NCBI RefSeq assembly: GCF_007752935.1
Contig: NZ_CP036319.1
Span: 2,976,001-3,040,000 of the forward strand
DNA from: Crateriforma conspicua
GTDB lineage: Bacteria; Planctomycetota; Planctomycetia; Pirellulales; Pirellulaceae
Length of the DNA stretch: 64,000 nucleotides
Direction of reading: 5' to 3'
The position numbers were made by a program, and so were the translations under genes. This document shows positions 35,042 through 44,757 of the stretch, one piece after another. The notes under the pieces are model-generated. The model ran no database searches and was not told the origin of the DNA. It saw only the letters and a program-made list of their open reading frames with translations. Each line of letters starts with the position of its first letter. The stretch's first letter is position 1.

Positions 35042-35337
35042 AGACGCGCGCGTCCCCTTAATGCACGCGTTGGCGATGTCGATCCAGCCATTTAGGATTG
35101 GGTTTTGTTCCGGAGGCTCGGTTCGGGGCGTTACGGTCGGTGTTTTCCGCAACAGCGTTGTAAAGCGAATGGGATGCGACGGTTTTTCCCACAAGTCGGC
35201 GGGGAGGTGCGTCAAGTTGCCCAGGGGCCAACTAGGCTTGCGCGACGTGTGCTCATCCGGGACGTTCCGAAAGGATCGTGTGATGCGACACCACGGTCCA
35301 ATCGTATTCGCCCGCACATTCGTCGAAATCGGTATCT
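34990..35337. other. Intergenic region before the acyltransferase gene
   Basis: No gene supported. The first 70 bases hold the nested hairpin and a repeated GTCCCCTTAA; the rest should carry the acyltransferase promoter. Open frames at 35061-35525 and 35105-35437 have no recognisable product. Confidence 0.4.
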
Positions 35338-36507
35338 ATGGAATCTTCTGCTGTTGCCTCGGCCGCCAGCCCGATCGATGTCGCCTCGCCCTCAGGCGAC
35401 GACGCCACCGCCGGAGGAAACAAGCCGGCGACGCTGAAGCCGCACAAACGTATCGTCGAATTGGACGCGTTGCGGGCCTTTGCGGCGATCAATCTGGTGA
35501 TGTTCCACTTCACGCACGTCTATGACGTGAAGTTCGGCTATGTCCAGCCGCTGGGGTGGCAATGGCCGTTTGGCGCCTATGGCACGGCGATGTTTTTTAT
35601 TCTCAGTGGTTTCGTCAACAGCATGTCGCTGATGCGGCGTCGCCAGCCGGCCGACTTTGTTGCGGCTCGTCTGATTCGAATCGTGCCGATGTTCTTGATC
35701 GTGATTGTCGCGAACTTGGCCGTCATGACATTGCCCCCGCTGAATGAAAGTACCGTTTCAACGGGGCAGTTCTTCGCCAACCTGACGTTGATTCCGCGGG
35801 TGTTTGGATACGAGTGCATCGATCCGGTGATGTGGACGCTGCAGGTGGAGATGTTGTTCTATCTGTTGTTGGTGGCCATGTTCACCAGCGGTGCGCTGCG
35901 AAACCATGTCCGTTGTTGGGGCATCCTGTTGGTCGCTTCGCTGGTGGTTTGTCCGCTGTTGGATGGGTTGAAGACGGGCCACGAAGGAGCGGGTTGGTTT
36001 GCGGCCGCCAGTGCGATTCGACATCTGCTGTTGCTGGATTTTGTGCCGTTGTTTGCCATCGGATTCACGCTGTACCAGATCAAGACCGGCGTGGGTGCGA
36101 TGTGGAAGAACATCGCCTTGATTGCCGCGGCGATGTTCGTGTTCCACAGCATCGATCACGGCAAGCACAATCCGGTGGCCACGCTGTTGATTATCGGGAT
36201 GGTGACGATGGCGGCTTATGGCAAGATCCCAGTCTTGCGTTTGAAGCCGTTCGTGTTTGTCAGCACCATTTCCTACGCACTGTATCTGTGCCACAACAAT
36301 TTGGGGTGTGCACTGATCTATCGATTGAACCACGGCGGGTATCCCAGCCAAGTCGCTTTGGGCGTCACGTTGCTATTCGCCTTTGCCGTGGGAACCCTGG
36401 TGACGACACGGATGGAACAGCCAATGACTCGGCGGCTTCGCGAAGCCTGGACGCGTTACCGAGCTCCGCAGCGCGTCGGTGGCGGCGGTGCGGAACTGGC
36501 TGCCTGA
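35338..36507 (+). CDS. Acyltransferase 3 family membrane protein (OafA-like)
   Basis: A 389-residue integral membrane protein. After a polar N-terminus of about 35 residues it shows VELDALRAFAAINLVMFHFT with the conserved Arg and His of acyltransferase 3, then GAYGTAMFFILSGFV, RLIRIVPMFLIVIVANLAV, VMWTLQVEMLFYLLLVAMF and about ten hydrophobic helices. Family members transfer acetyl or other acyl groups from the cytoplasm to sugars of O-antigen, exopolysaccharide or similar. The acceptor is unknown. It stands alone between two noncoding gaps. Confidence 0.88.
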   Translation: MESSAVASAASPIDVASPSGDDATAGGNKPATLKPHKRIVELDALRAFAAINLVMFHFTHVYDVKFGYVQPLGWQWPFGAYGTAMFFILSGFVNSMSLMRRRQPADFVAARLIRIVPMFLIVIVANLAVMTLPPLNESTVSTGQFFANLTLIPRVFGYECIDPVMWTLQVEMLFYLLLVAMFTSGALRNHVRCWGILLVASLVVCPLLDGLKTGHEGAGWFAAASAIRHLLLLDFVPLFAIGFTLYQIKTGVGAMWKNIALIAAAMFVFHSIDHGKHNPVATLLIIGMVTMAAYGKIPVLRLKPFVFVSTISYALYLCHNNLGCALIYRLNHGGYPSQVALGVTLLFAFAVGTLVTTRMEQPMTRRLREAWTRYRAPQRVGGGGAELAA

Positions 36508-36634
36508 GTCGGCTGCCTGAACTGCTGGAATCCCGGGCGACAGGCGGGACCTCTTTCCCCGGACATGTTAAAACGTAGCACCACCGGTTCGATCCGGTAT
36601 CGGCTGCGGATGACTGTCAGGGAAACATTTTGCT

Positions 36635-37552
36635 TTGCGACTGTACTACACCGATCATTTTGAATTGCCGCTGCCGGATGGACATCGATTTCCGATGGAC
36701 AAGTACCGCCGGCTTCGAAGGCGAATTTCTGAGAGTTCTCGGCACCTTCAGGACCCATTGATTGTGCCGCCGGCGGCCACCGACCAACAGCTTTTGCTGT
36801 GTCACACGCTCCGCTATGTGCGTGCCGTTTGCGAGGGCAGTTTGACGCCCGCGGAGATTCGGAGAATCGGATTTCCCTGGTCGCCGAAGATGGTCGAGCG
36901 ATCCAGGCGAAGCACCGGAGCGACGATTGCCGCGGCGCGGGCGGCGATGGAGGACGGAATCGCCGCCAACCTGGCCGGAGGCACGCATCACGCCTTTGCC
37001 GACGCGGGCGAAGGCTATTGCGTTTTCAACGACGCGGCCGTCGCGATTCGCGTGCTGCAAACCGAAGGCAAAATTGGTCGTGCCGCCGTCATCGATTTGG
37101 ACGTGCATCAGGGCAACGGGACCGCCAGTCTGTTGGGCCGGCGCGACGACGTTTTTACGTTGTCGATTCACGGTGTCAAAAATTTCCCGCTAAGAAAGAT
37201 GCCCAGTCATCTGGACATCGATTTGCCCGACGGGACCAAGGGACCTGAATACTGTCGAACGCTGGTCGATGCCTTGAATGCGTTGGCAAATCACGGGCCC
37301 TACGACCTGGCCATCTATCTGGCCGGTGCGGATCCGTTTGAGGGCGATCGACTGGGGCGGCTATCGCTGACCAAGCACGATTTGTCGGTTCGTGACCAGA
37401 CGGTGATCGATTGGTGTGCGGACCGGTCGATACCGTTGGCGATTGCAATGGCGGGCGGCTATGCCCCCGATGTGGACGACATCGTCGACATCCACTTTAG
37501 CACGATCGGGATCGCGTCGGCGGCGGCATCGCGGATCAGAAGCTCGGTGTGA
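36635..37552 (+). CDS. Histone deacetylase-family amidohydrolase
   Basis: A 305-residue protein with a likely TTG start at 36635 (AGGGA eleven bases upstream; an in-frame stop just upstream excludes longer forms). The zinc-enzyme residues are all present: H118-H119 in GGTHHAFADAGEGYCVFND, D156 and H158 in VIDLDVHQGNGT, D233 in LAGADPFEGDRLG, and AGGY near the end. It belongs to the bacterial AcuC/HDAC-like group that removes acyl groups from acyl-lysine or polyamines. Acetyl-CoA synthetase (a known AcuC target in Bacillus) is encoded 11 kb away, too far for an operon argument. Confidence 0.9.
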   Translation: MRLYYTDHFELPLPDGHRFPMDKYRRLRRRISESSRHLQDPLIVPPAATDQQLLLCHTLRYVRAVCEGSLTPAEIRRIGFPWSPKMVERSRRSTGATIAAARAAMEDGIAANLAGGTHHAFADAGEGYCVFNDAAVAIRVLQTEGKIGRAAVIDLDVHQGNGTASLLGRRDDVFTLSIHGVKNFPLRKMPSHLDIDLPDGTKGPEYCRTLVDALNALANHGPYDLAIYLAGADPFEGDRLGRLSLTKHDLSVRDQTVIDWCADRSIPLAIAMAGGYAPDVDDIVDIHFSTIGIASAAASRIRSSV

Positions 37553-37880
37553 TTTTCCGAGCAAGTGATGGCATTGGCGGGGCGAAAACGGATACCACAG
37601 CGACATTCTGCCACGCCGGGTAATCGTCATACGAGTGCGGTTAAATTTCTGTTTGGACGCGTTTACGCCGCCCAGGATCATTTGTCAGTTGTTAATCTAT
37701 ATTGAAGTTGATCAAAAATTGGTTGTGCAAATGGATGGCCGACCGTCTTTGATTCGGACGTGATCCCTTTGGCGAGATCGCTTCGCAATGAAAATGGAAG
37801 CGGATCCTTCGGAGCGTCGTCAGACTGACCCGCGTCGTCAAACTGACCTGAATGGTTACTGGCAGAAAAGAACTAGGGCG
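37553..37880. other. Intergenic region upstream of the second sigma/kinase module
   Basis: No gene supported. The middle part (about 37630-37740) is clearly A/T-richer than its surroundings and is where the promoter of the sigma-kinase-rmlA operon is expected. No confident -35/-10 pair. Confidence 0.4.
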
Positions 37881-38498
37881 ATGGATTCGATCACCGACGT
37901 ATTAGCGCGTAGCAGCGAGGGCGAAAGCAGCGAGACTGATCGTCTGTTTTCGCTGATGTACGACGACTTGCGTCGGTTGGCCGGAAAATTTTTGCGGAAC
38001 GAGCCGGCTCGTGATCGCCTGAGTTCGTCGTCGCTGGTGCACCAGGCTTATGTTCGGATGGTGGACCAGTCGCGGGTCAATTGGCAGGGAAAGACGCACT
38101 TTTTTGCCATCGGCGCCACGGTGATGCGGCGCATCTTGGTGGATCACGCACGCAAGACCCGCGCCAACAAACGCGGCGGCAATTGGCAGCGCCGTGAGTT
38201 GACCGACGAGGTCACGTTTCATTTGCATCGCGATGACGACGTGATGGCGTTGGATGATTTGTTACAGACGCTGGAAAAGTTGAATCCACGCCAGGCGAAG
38301 ATCGTTGAACTGCGATTCTTTGGCGGGCTGACGATGCGTGAGATTGCTGCCGAAGTGAATTTGGGGCTTCGCACCATCGAAAAGGAATGGGCCATGGCGC
38401 GGGCTTGGATGCGCCGTGAACTTCGCCAAGGCTTGCCCGAAGATGAAGCGGATGCCGCCGGATCATCGACGGAAGATACCCCGCCAGTCGATGCCTGA
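37881..38498 (+). CDS. ECF-like RNA polymerase sigma factor, second module
   Basis: A 205-residue product from ATG 37881; an in-frame ATG at 37788 would add 31 polar residues that the family lacks. Region 2 is LFSLMYDDLRRLAGKFLRNE...LVHQAYVRMVD, and region 4 is TLEKLNPRQAKIVELRFFGG and LTMREIAAEVNLGLRTIEKE. The text matches the ECF subfamily common in planctomycetes and acidobacteria that occurs beside Ser/Thr kinases (TIGR02999-like). The stop TGA shares a base with the kinase ATG (TGATG). It differs strongly from the first sigma factor in the window. Confidence 0.9.
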   Translation: MDSITDVLARSSEGESSETDRLFSLMYDDLRRLAGKFLRNEPARDRLSSSSLVHQAYVRMVDQSRVNWQGKTHFFAIGATVMRRILVDHARKTRANKRGGNWQRRELTDEVTFHLHRDDDVMALDDLLQTLEKLNPRQAKIVELRFFGGLTMREIAAEVNLGLRTIEKEWAMARAWMRRELRQGLPEDEADAAGSSTEDTPPVDA

Positions 38499-41023
38499 TG
38501 GATGCCGATCGTTACGCTCGGGTCCGCGACCTGTTTTTAGCGGCTGACGAATTGCCGCCCGACCAACAAGAAGCCTGGGTTCGGTCGAACTGTGGCGGCG
38601 ATGACTCGTTGGTGCAGGAAGTCATGTCGTTGTTGGCCGAACACGACATCGATTCGGCTCGCGCCGAGGGTGAACGAAGCATTGACCTCAGTCAGTCGTT
38701 GGCCGCGGCGGGCGGCGATGCCGAATCGACGCCATCGTTTCCCGCACCGTCTTTGCCGCCAAGCGACGACCAGGGAACCAAACGAGGGCCCGCCAAAGTC
38801 GCCGGAGGTAAGCCAAAAACACGAACCGGCAGCAGCGATACGGATCGTGGACAGATCACTCGCGTCGGGGCGCAACGTACCCAAGCGGTTCCGCGTTACG
38901 GATCAGGACGCCGGACCAAACGCGGCAGTGGTGGCGGGACAATGCCGCCGCCCAACACGGTGTTGTGGGTTCACCAGACTCGCAAAGCCCGACGTCGCAA
39001 TTCCTGGTGGTTGTTGTTGGCGTTGATCATCCCGACCTGCTTGGTCGGCTGGCTGACGTATCGCAACGTCGCATCGCTGTTGCGCAAAGAAGTCCAAAAT
39101 GATCTGGAGGGTCTGGCGGACGGCCTGTTGCGATCATCGGCGCGGTTCTTGGACAACCGCGTCCAACTGGTCGAATCATGGGCTCGCGCCGAAGAGGTCC
39201 GCGAATGCGTGGTCAAGTTGGTTGGCATTGCCCGCGGTGACGATCCGGTGGATTCACTAAGGTCTGCACCGGAGATCGACACGATCATGCAGCAACTGCA
39301 ATATCTGTCCGGTCGCGACGATATCAAGTTCGTCGTCTGGGATCGCACCGGTATGACGTTGGCCAGTTGGTTGCCCGATCGCGCCGACGTGGGCAATCCG
39401 ATTGTTCAGGACCAAGCCAATGGGCTGGCCAAAGTGTTTCGTGGCCAGTCGATCATCTATGGGCCCGAACGGATGGTGGAATCCACCGAGGGCTTTGTGC
39501 CGGAAACCGACCGGCCTGTGATGGCACCGATCGTGCCGGTCCGTGATGACAACGGAAAGATCATCGCGGCGCTGTTGGTTCGCGGTTTTGAGATGTTCGA
39601 CGACTTCAACCAAGTCTTCAGCGAAACCGCTCGGGTCAGCGGGACCGACGTCTACGCGGTCAATCGTGACGGCATCATGGTTTCGGAAAGCCCCTATGCG
39701 GTGGCCGCGGCGCGACGCGGTGATTTAAAAGTGGATCCCGACGAGATCAGCGCGGTGATGCGTGTCAGCGAGATCTTGCGGGCCGATGACGATGATCCTT
39801 TTTCCCGCATGGTCGAACCGCTGACTTATGCTGCGGCGCGAGCGTCCAAGGGACGGACCGGCATGCGGATGACGCCTTACGAAAGCTATGCCGGACATCA
39901 TGTGATCGGTGCGTGGCGTTGGATGCCGCGATGGCAACTGGCGATCTTGGTGGAAGAGCCGGCGGACAAAGCGTTCGCCGCGGCGGGGATCGTACGATTC
40001 GGCTTTTTGTCGCTGGGCGGACTGTTGACGGTCGCCGCGTTGGTTACCGCCAGTCTGATTGCGCGGCGGTCGGCATTGAACGAAGCCGTGCTGCACCCGC
40101 TAAGTCGTTACGAGATCTTGGGCGAATTGGGCAGCGGTGGCATGGGCGTGGTTTATCGGGCAAGGCATCGACAGCTGGGCCGCGATACGGCGCTGAAGGT
40201 TTTACGAGGCGATCGCCGCAGTCGTGAAGATCAACAGCGTTTCGATCGCGAGGCCCGGTTGGCCGCCACGTTGTCCAGCCCGCACTGCGTGAAGATTTAC
40301 GATTACGGCAGCAGTCCGGACGGCGAAGCTTACTGTGTGATGGAGTTTCTGGAGGGGCTGACGCTGTACGAAGTCGTCGCCCGCAGCGGCCATCAAACGT
40401 TCGGACGAACATTGTTCATCTTGCGGCAAATCTGTGACGCCATCGGCGAAGCGCACGGCAAAGGGTTGTTGCACCGTGACTTGAAACCTCAAAACGTGAT
40501 CCTGTCGCATGACGCGGCGGTCGGTGATTGGGCGGTGGTGTTTGATTTCGGTCTGGCCAAACCGGTCGACCCCACCGGCGATGTGTTCAATACGTCCGAA
40601 ACGATCTGGTCGGGCACGCCGATGTACATGGCCCCCGAACGTTTTCGGTCTCCCGAATCGGCCGACCCGCGATCGGATATCTATGCGATCGGCTGCATCG
40701 CCTATTTCTTGTTGTCGGCGCATCCGCCGTATGCGGAATGTGACCCCGAATCGATGTTCGCATTGATCTTGAACGAGAAACCGATCCGCATGAGTACGCA
40801 TCGTGGTGAATCGGTGCCGCCGGAACTGCGTGAATTGGTCGAACGCAGCATGTCAAAATCGTTGGAACGCCGTTTCCAATCGGTCAGTGAATTGGCCGAA
40901 GCGATCGATCGATTGCGAGTCTTTTATCCATGGACCAGTGAGAACGCGGACGTCTGGTGGCAAGTTCACGGGGCTGAGTTTCTGGACGGCGGCAATTTTC
41001 GGCCGGATCAGATCGACCTATGA
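38498..41023 (+). CDS. Membrane Ser/Thr kinase with extracytoplasmic sensor region
   Basis: An 841-residue protein overlapping the sigma stop by one base. Residues 1-50 (RVRDLFLAADELPPDQQEAW, LVQEVMSLLAEHD) are the helical segment seen in kinases of this class; 60-165 is low complexity. Two membrane segments (about 170-190 and 501-523) bracket about 310 residues with PDC/dCache-like text (VWDRTGMTLASWLPDRA, YAVNRDGIMVSESPY), a probable ligand sensor. The kinase domain lies C-terminal: Gly loop GELGSGGMGVVY (near 545), H659-R-D661, D683-F-G, APERF. The order sensor-TM-kinase makes it a clear transmembrane receptor kinase. It likely controls the coupled sigma factor; its third partner is rmlA. 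Confidence 0.93.
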   Translation: MDADRYARVRDLFLAADELPPDQQEAWVRSNCGGDDSLVQEVMSLLAEHDIDSARAEGERSIDLSQSLAAAGGDAESTPSFPAPSLPPSDDQGTKRGPAKVAGGKPKTRTGSSDTDRGQITRVGAQRTQAVPRYGSGRRTKRGSGGGTMPPPNTVLWVHQTRKARRRNSWWLLLALIIPTCLVGWLTYRNVASLLRKEVQNDLEGLADGLLRSSARFLDNRVQLVESWARAEEVRECVVKLVGIARGDDPVDSLRSAPEIDTIMQQLQYLSGRDDIKFVVWDRTGMTLASWLPDRADVGNPIVQDQANGLAKVFRGQSIIYGPERMVESTEGFVPETDRPVMAPIVPVRDDNGKIIAALLVRGFEMFDDFNQVFSETARVSGTDVYAVNRDGIMVSESPYAVAAARRGDLKVDPDEISAVMRVSEILRADDDDPFSRMVEPLTYAAARASKGRTGMRMTPYESYAGHHVIGAWRWMPRWQLAILVEEPADKAFAAAGIVRFGFLSLGGLLTVAALVTASLIARRSALNEAVLHPLSRYEILGELGSGGMGVVYRARHRQLGRDTALKVLRGDRRSREDQQRFDREARLAATLSSPHCVKIYDYGSSPDGEAYCVMEFLEGLTLYEVVARSGHQTFGRTLFILRQICDAIGEAHGKGLLHRDLKPQNVILSHDAAVGDWAVVFDFGLAKPVDPTGDVFNTSETIWSGTPMYMAPERFRSPESADPRSDIYAIGCIAYFLLSAHPPYAECDPESMFALILNEKPIRMSTHRGESVPPELRELVERSMSKSLERRFQSVSELAEAIDRLRVFYPWTSENADVWWQVHGAEFLDGGNFRPDQIDL

Positions 41024-42006
41024 ACGATCGAGAAAAGCCTGAATCATCGGGCAGGCATCGCTCGGGCGGGCAGCCCAAAGCGAATTGCGATTCGGGGTCT
41101 GGGCAAGGCGATTCGGCTTCCTGGAAGGGCGTTTTGCTGGCCGGTGGCGATGGGACTCGACTGGCTCCGCTGACCGTTGCGGTCAGCAAGCAATTGATGC
41201 CGATCCACGACAAGCCGATGATCTATTATCCGCTGTCGACGCTGATGTTGGCGGGGATTCGCGACGTCTTGCTGATTTGTAAGCCGGAACAACGCCCGCT
41301 GTTCCAGCGGCAGTTGGGTGACGGAACGGCGTATGGAATTCAAATCGATTACGCGGTCCAACCGCGGGCCGATGGGATTGCCCAATCATTACAGATCGCA
41401 TCGGATTTTTTGGCCGGGCATCGTTGTTGTCTGATCTTGGGCGACAACCTGTTTTATGGCGATGGTCTGGTCGGCCATTTGCAATCGGCGATGCGTCGCT
41501 GTCGTGGTGCATCGGTGTTCGCTTATCGCGTCCAAGATCCGGCCCGCTATGGTGTCGTACGTTTCGATGAATCGGGCAATGCGGTTTCTTTGACCGAAAA
41601 GCCCGATCGACCCGAATCGGACTTCGCCGTTCCCGGGATCTATTTTTACGATGATCGGGTCAGTGAATTGGCGGAGCAGCTACAGCCATCACCGCGCGGC
41701 GAATTGGAGATCACGGATCTGAACCGACGGTACCTGCAAATGGGTGACTTGACGGTCGAACCGATTGGCCGTGGGACGGCGTGGTTGGACATGGGCACGC
41801 ACGACAGCTTGCGGGAAGCGGGCAGCTTCGTCGCCACGATCGAACATCGCACGGGGCTGAAGATCGCTTGTCTGGAAGAAGTCGCGTTTCGACAAGGCTG
41901 GATCGATGCCGCGAAACTGCGAAGCCAGGCCGATCGCTTCGCATCCAGCCAGTACGGCCAATACCTGCGCCGGATCGCCGACGAAGGGACTTTGGGAACG
42001 TCTTAG
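41020..42006 (+). CDS. rmlA: Glucose-1-phosphate thymidylyltransferase
   Basis: A 328-residue product whose ATG overlaps the kinase stop by four bases (ATGA). The first 35 residues are a polar extension absent from usual RmlA, which starts near WKGVLLAGGDGTRLAPLT. The nucleotide loop has Asp where Ser is usual (GGDGTRL for GGSGTRL). Other features are KQLMPIHDKPMIYYPLSTLM, LILGDNLFYGDGL, YGVVRFDESG, EKPDRPESDFAVPGIYFYD, GELEITDLNRRYL and GRGTAWLDMGTHDSL. It makes dTDP-glucose, the entry to dTDP-rhamnose and other surface sugars. No rmlBCD is adjacent. It converges on and touches the next gene (shared TTAG). Confidence 0.93.
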   Translation: MNDREKPESSGRHRSGGQPKANCDSGSGQGDSASWKGVLLAGGDGTRLAPLTVAVSKQLMPIHDKPMIYYPLSTLMLAGIRDVLLICKPEQRPLFQRQLGDGTAYGIQIDYAVQPRADGIAQSLQIASDFLAGHRCCLILGDNLFYGDGLVGHLQSAMRRCRGASVFAYRVQDPARYGVVRFDESGNAVSLTEKPDRPESDFAVPGIYFYDDRVSELAEQLQPSPRGELEITDLNRRYLQMGDLTVEPIGRGTAWLDMGTHDSLREAGSFVATIEHRTGLKIACLEEVAFRQGWIDAAKLRSQADRFASSQYGQYLRRIADEGTLGTS

Positions 42007-43229
42007 TCGGCCAGCGGGATGACGTCGACCGTCGGCCGTTTCAGCGTTTTGCGAATGGTCTGCTTCACCGACGTCTGTGCCAAGCGTGAAACGTGTCGCC
42101 AGCGACCGGCCATTCCAGGGGCTTCCAAGCGGACGTCCATCACGCGACGCGGTTGGCCGTGCAGCCGTGATTTGTACTGTTCGTCGCCACGCATGAAATC
42201 CACGCCACGATAACCTTGCTGGTGGGCGTGACGCAGCATGAACATGTTCAGCGTTTTACCCGGCTGGACCTTGGACAGTTTCAGATCCGCACCGGTGCAA
42301 TAACAATACGCTCTTTCGTCGTCGCCGATCAGCGAAAGCGACGCGGCGATGGTTTGGTCATCTTGGCACAACGCCAACAGTGACAAGCGATCTTGGTGCA
42401 GTGCAAGTTCGGCCACGCGATGAATGAAACGTCGCGACGTCGCATCGGCAAAGCTTCCGGGGAAACCTGCGGCGACCCAGCGGTTTTGATGCAATCGAAT
42501 CAGGTCGTCCAAGATCGAACGCACGTCGTCAATGTTCTGGGCGAATCTCGCGTGCAGCGTTTCGCTTTGGTCAAAGTCACGCAACAGTTTGCGGTGATGG
42601 TGACGGTGCTTGCGTGAAAACTTCTTCAGGTATTCGTCGAACGATTCGGCACATTCGACGAACCAAGTACTCATTCTTGATTCGCGATGCACCGACACCC
42701 CGCGCCGGGCCAATGCACGTAGCAAGGATTCCATCCGCAGATCGCCTTCGACGACACCGTCGATTTGGATCGAATGCCACCGCGACGAAGGTCCCGCTGT
42801 CGTGTCGGCCAAGAAACCGGCCATGGCATCGATCACGTCATCGGTGTGATCGGGGGCGGCCAGGACGGAGACGTGGTCGGTACACGTGTTGCCGTCGGCC
42901 ATGTTGTGAAGCGAATGCGGCGACGCGTCGTCATGGTACAGCGGTAACGCGCCGAACAGTTTCCCGGCTTCGTCACGAACGACCAGCGTCCGGCAATGAC
43001 GATTGCCCGCCAAGTGGTCCCACCAAGGTGCCAACCACAAGGTTTGACCGAACGGGGTTCCGTTAGTCATGCGGTCCCAAGCGTCACGATCGTGCATCAA
43101 GCCGTCGAAGTGATCGCACCAGCAAGCGGATAGCTTTCCTTCGATTGCGTCGGCGTCCGGGCCGCTGGGAAACGGCAAGATGAAATTGGCGGGCGTCGAA
43201 AACGTGGGCGTGGTGGAAGACGCGGGCAT
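42003..43229 (-). CDS. GNAT/FemAB-like acyltransferase (Acetyltransf_6, CelD/BioF2-like)
   Basis: A 408-residue protein. The second half has the BioF2-like acetyltransferase pattern: FSRKHRHHHRKLLRDFDQ, VRSILDDLIRLHQNRW, LHQDRLSLLALCQDDQTIAA, YCYCTGADLKLSKVQPGKTL and MFMLRHAHQQGYRGVDFMRG. Such proteins are often found in exopolysaccharide clusters. The stop codon overlaps that of rmlA on the other strand. Substrate unknown; a role in surface polysaccharide or cell-envelope acylation is the best guess from the neighbour. Confidence 0.78.
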   Translation of the reverse strand: MPASSTTPTFSTPANFILPFPSGPDADAIEGKLSACWCDHFDGLMHDRDAWDRMTNGTPFGQTLWLAPWWDHLAGNRHCRTLVVRDEAGKLFGALPLYHDDASPHSLHNMADGNTCTDHVSVLAAPDHTDDVIDAMAGFLADTTAGPSSRWHSIQIDGVVEGDLRMESLLRALARRGVSVHRESRMSTWFVECAESFDEYLKKFSRKHRHHHRKLLRDFDQSETLHARFAQNIDDVRSILDDLIRLHQNRWVAAGFPGSFADATSRRFIHRVAELALHQDRLSLLALCQDDQTIAASLSLIGDDERAYCYCTGADLKLSKVQPGKTLNMFMLRHAHQQGYRGVDFMRGDEQYKSRLHGQPRRVMDVRLEAPGMAGRWRHVSRLAQTSVKQTIRKTLKRPTVDVIPLAD

Positions 43230-43461
43230 CGTGAATTCGATTGGGGCAGACGGTTGGCGATTGCGTTCGTTTGGGCCGCAGAATCAGTGCCCGGAATCCG
43301 ATCGTTTTGCCGGTCAAGATGGACCGCATCAGAGACACAAATGGGGCCGGGGCAATGGTAAGCTAGGTCACCCCGGTGGGACGCATCACGCGAAAAACAC
43401 CGGCCGAGTCGCTTGTTCACCTATCGCAAACTTCATCGACCATCCCACCGGAAACTTCGAT

Positions 43462-44757
43462 ATGACCGTTAAATTCTGTTGCCGCGTCTGGGCGGTGTTT
43501 GCCGTCGGATTATTGGCCACATCGCCTGTGTTTGCCGATTCTTGGCCGGGGTTTCATGGCCCCGATGCGCGGGGGATCGCACCCGAAGGCCAACTGCCAT
43601 TGTTGGGTGAATCGACGGAGCCGATCTGGGCACAAACGCTGGGGTCCCGCGATGTGGGATCGCCGATCGTGGTCAATGACCGTATCTATCTGCTTCGCAG
43701 CGATCCGCAGGCCGCGATGATTTCGCTGGATTGTCGCAACCTTAGCGACGGCGAATTGGTTTGGTCGGTGCCGAAGCCACAACAGGTCTATCACTTGCAC
43801 CTGAGGAACACGCTGGCGTCGGCCACTCCGGCGGCCGACGACGACCATCTTTACTGGGCGTACAGCGACGGACGTCACACCTGGTTGATCGCCACGGGGT
43901 ATGACGGACAAGAAGTTTGGACGCGAGATTTTGGACGCTGGCAAAGTCAACACGGTTTTGGGACCAGTCCGTTGGTCGTCGGCGATCAAGTCGTGTTGTT
44001 TTATTCGCAACAAGCGGAACAGTTAAAACCGGGTGACCAACCCGGTCAAAGTCGAATGATCAGCGTCGACCGAGCGACCGGCGAAACACGCTGGGAAACC
44101 GAACTTGCGTCGACACGCACCAGTTATGGCGTTCCGGCGATCGTACGTGACGACAACGGACGTCCGACGATGTTGGTTGCTGCCAACACGGGCAACGGCA
44201 TCTTTGGGCTGGATCCGTCCGACGGACGATTGTTGTTCGACAGCGATGTTTTTGACAAACGTTGCTGCAGTTCCCCCTTGTTGTTCGGCAATCTGGCGAT
44301 CGGTACCTGCGGCAGCGGTGGTGGCGGGAATCAATTGGTTGCGGTCGAACTGCCGTCACCCGGATCAAGCGATTTGGGACCCGACGCAAAAGCCAGGGAA
44401 GTTTATCGTGTGACCAGCGGCGCACCTTATGTTCCGACATCGGTGATTTCCAACGGCTTGATGTTTGCCGTCGACGATCGTGGGATCGCCAGTTGTATCG
44501 ACGCCAAGACGGGAAAGACGCAAAAACGACAACGTTTGGGTGGCAATTATGGTGCTTCGCCGATCTTGGCCGGTGACCGTTGGTTGGTGATCAGTTTGGA
44601 CGGTGTCGCCACGGTGATGTCGGCGGATCAGGAAATGTCGGTGCTTTCGACCAAAGAGTTGGGGTTGCCCGTGGGCGCGACGCCGGCGATCGCAGATGGA
44701 CGATTGCTGATTCGCGCCGGTGATCAACTTTTGTGCTTCGATGCGGATGCAAACTGA
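43462..44757 (+). CDS. Secreted PQQ-like beta-propeller protein, second copy
   Basis: A 431-residue protein. ATG 43462 begins the signal peptide MTVKFCCRVWAVFAVGLLAT; the frame upstream is open but not conserved-looking. The mature start SWPGFHGPDARGIAPEGQLP parallels WTGWLGPQRDGIA of the protein at 326-1561, followed by blades such as HGFGTSPLVVGDQVVLFYSQ, GNGIFGLDPSDGRLLFDSD, CSSPLLFGNLAIGTCGSGG and GASPILAGDRWLVIS. It is probably periplasmic; function unknown. Divergent from the acyltransferase gene over 232 nt. Confidence 0.82.
   Translation: MTVKFCCRVWAVFAVGLLATSPVFADSWPGFHGPDARGIAPEGQLPLLGESTEPIWAQTLGSRDVGSPIVVNDRIYLLRSDPQAAMISLDCRNLSDGELVWSVPKPQQVYHLHLRNTLASATPAADDDHLYWAYSDGRHTWLIATGYDGQEVWTRDFGRWQSQHGFGTSPLVVGDQVVLFYSQQAEQLKPGDQPGQSRMISVDRATGETRWETELASTRTSYGVPAIVRDDNGRPTMLVAANTGNGIFGLDPSDGRLLFDSDVFDKRCCSSPLLFGNLAIGTCGSGGGGNQLVAVELPSPGSSDLGPDAKAREVYRVTSGAPYVPTSVISNGLMFAVDDRGIASCIDAKTGKTQKRQRLGGNYGASPILAGDRWLVISLDGVATVMSADQEMSVLSTKELGLPVGATPAIADGRLLIRAGDQLLCFDADAN

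Noticed and set aside
37682-37703. TTGTCA and TATATT as a promoter for the second sigma factor operon
   Set aside because: The spacing is only 10 bases, too short for a sigma-70 promoter.
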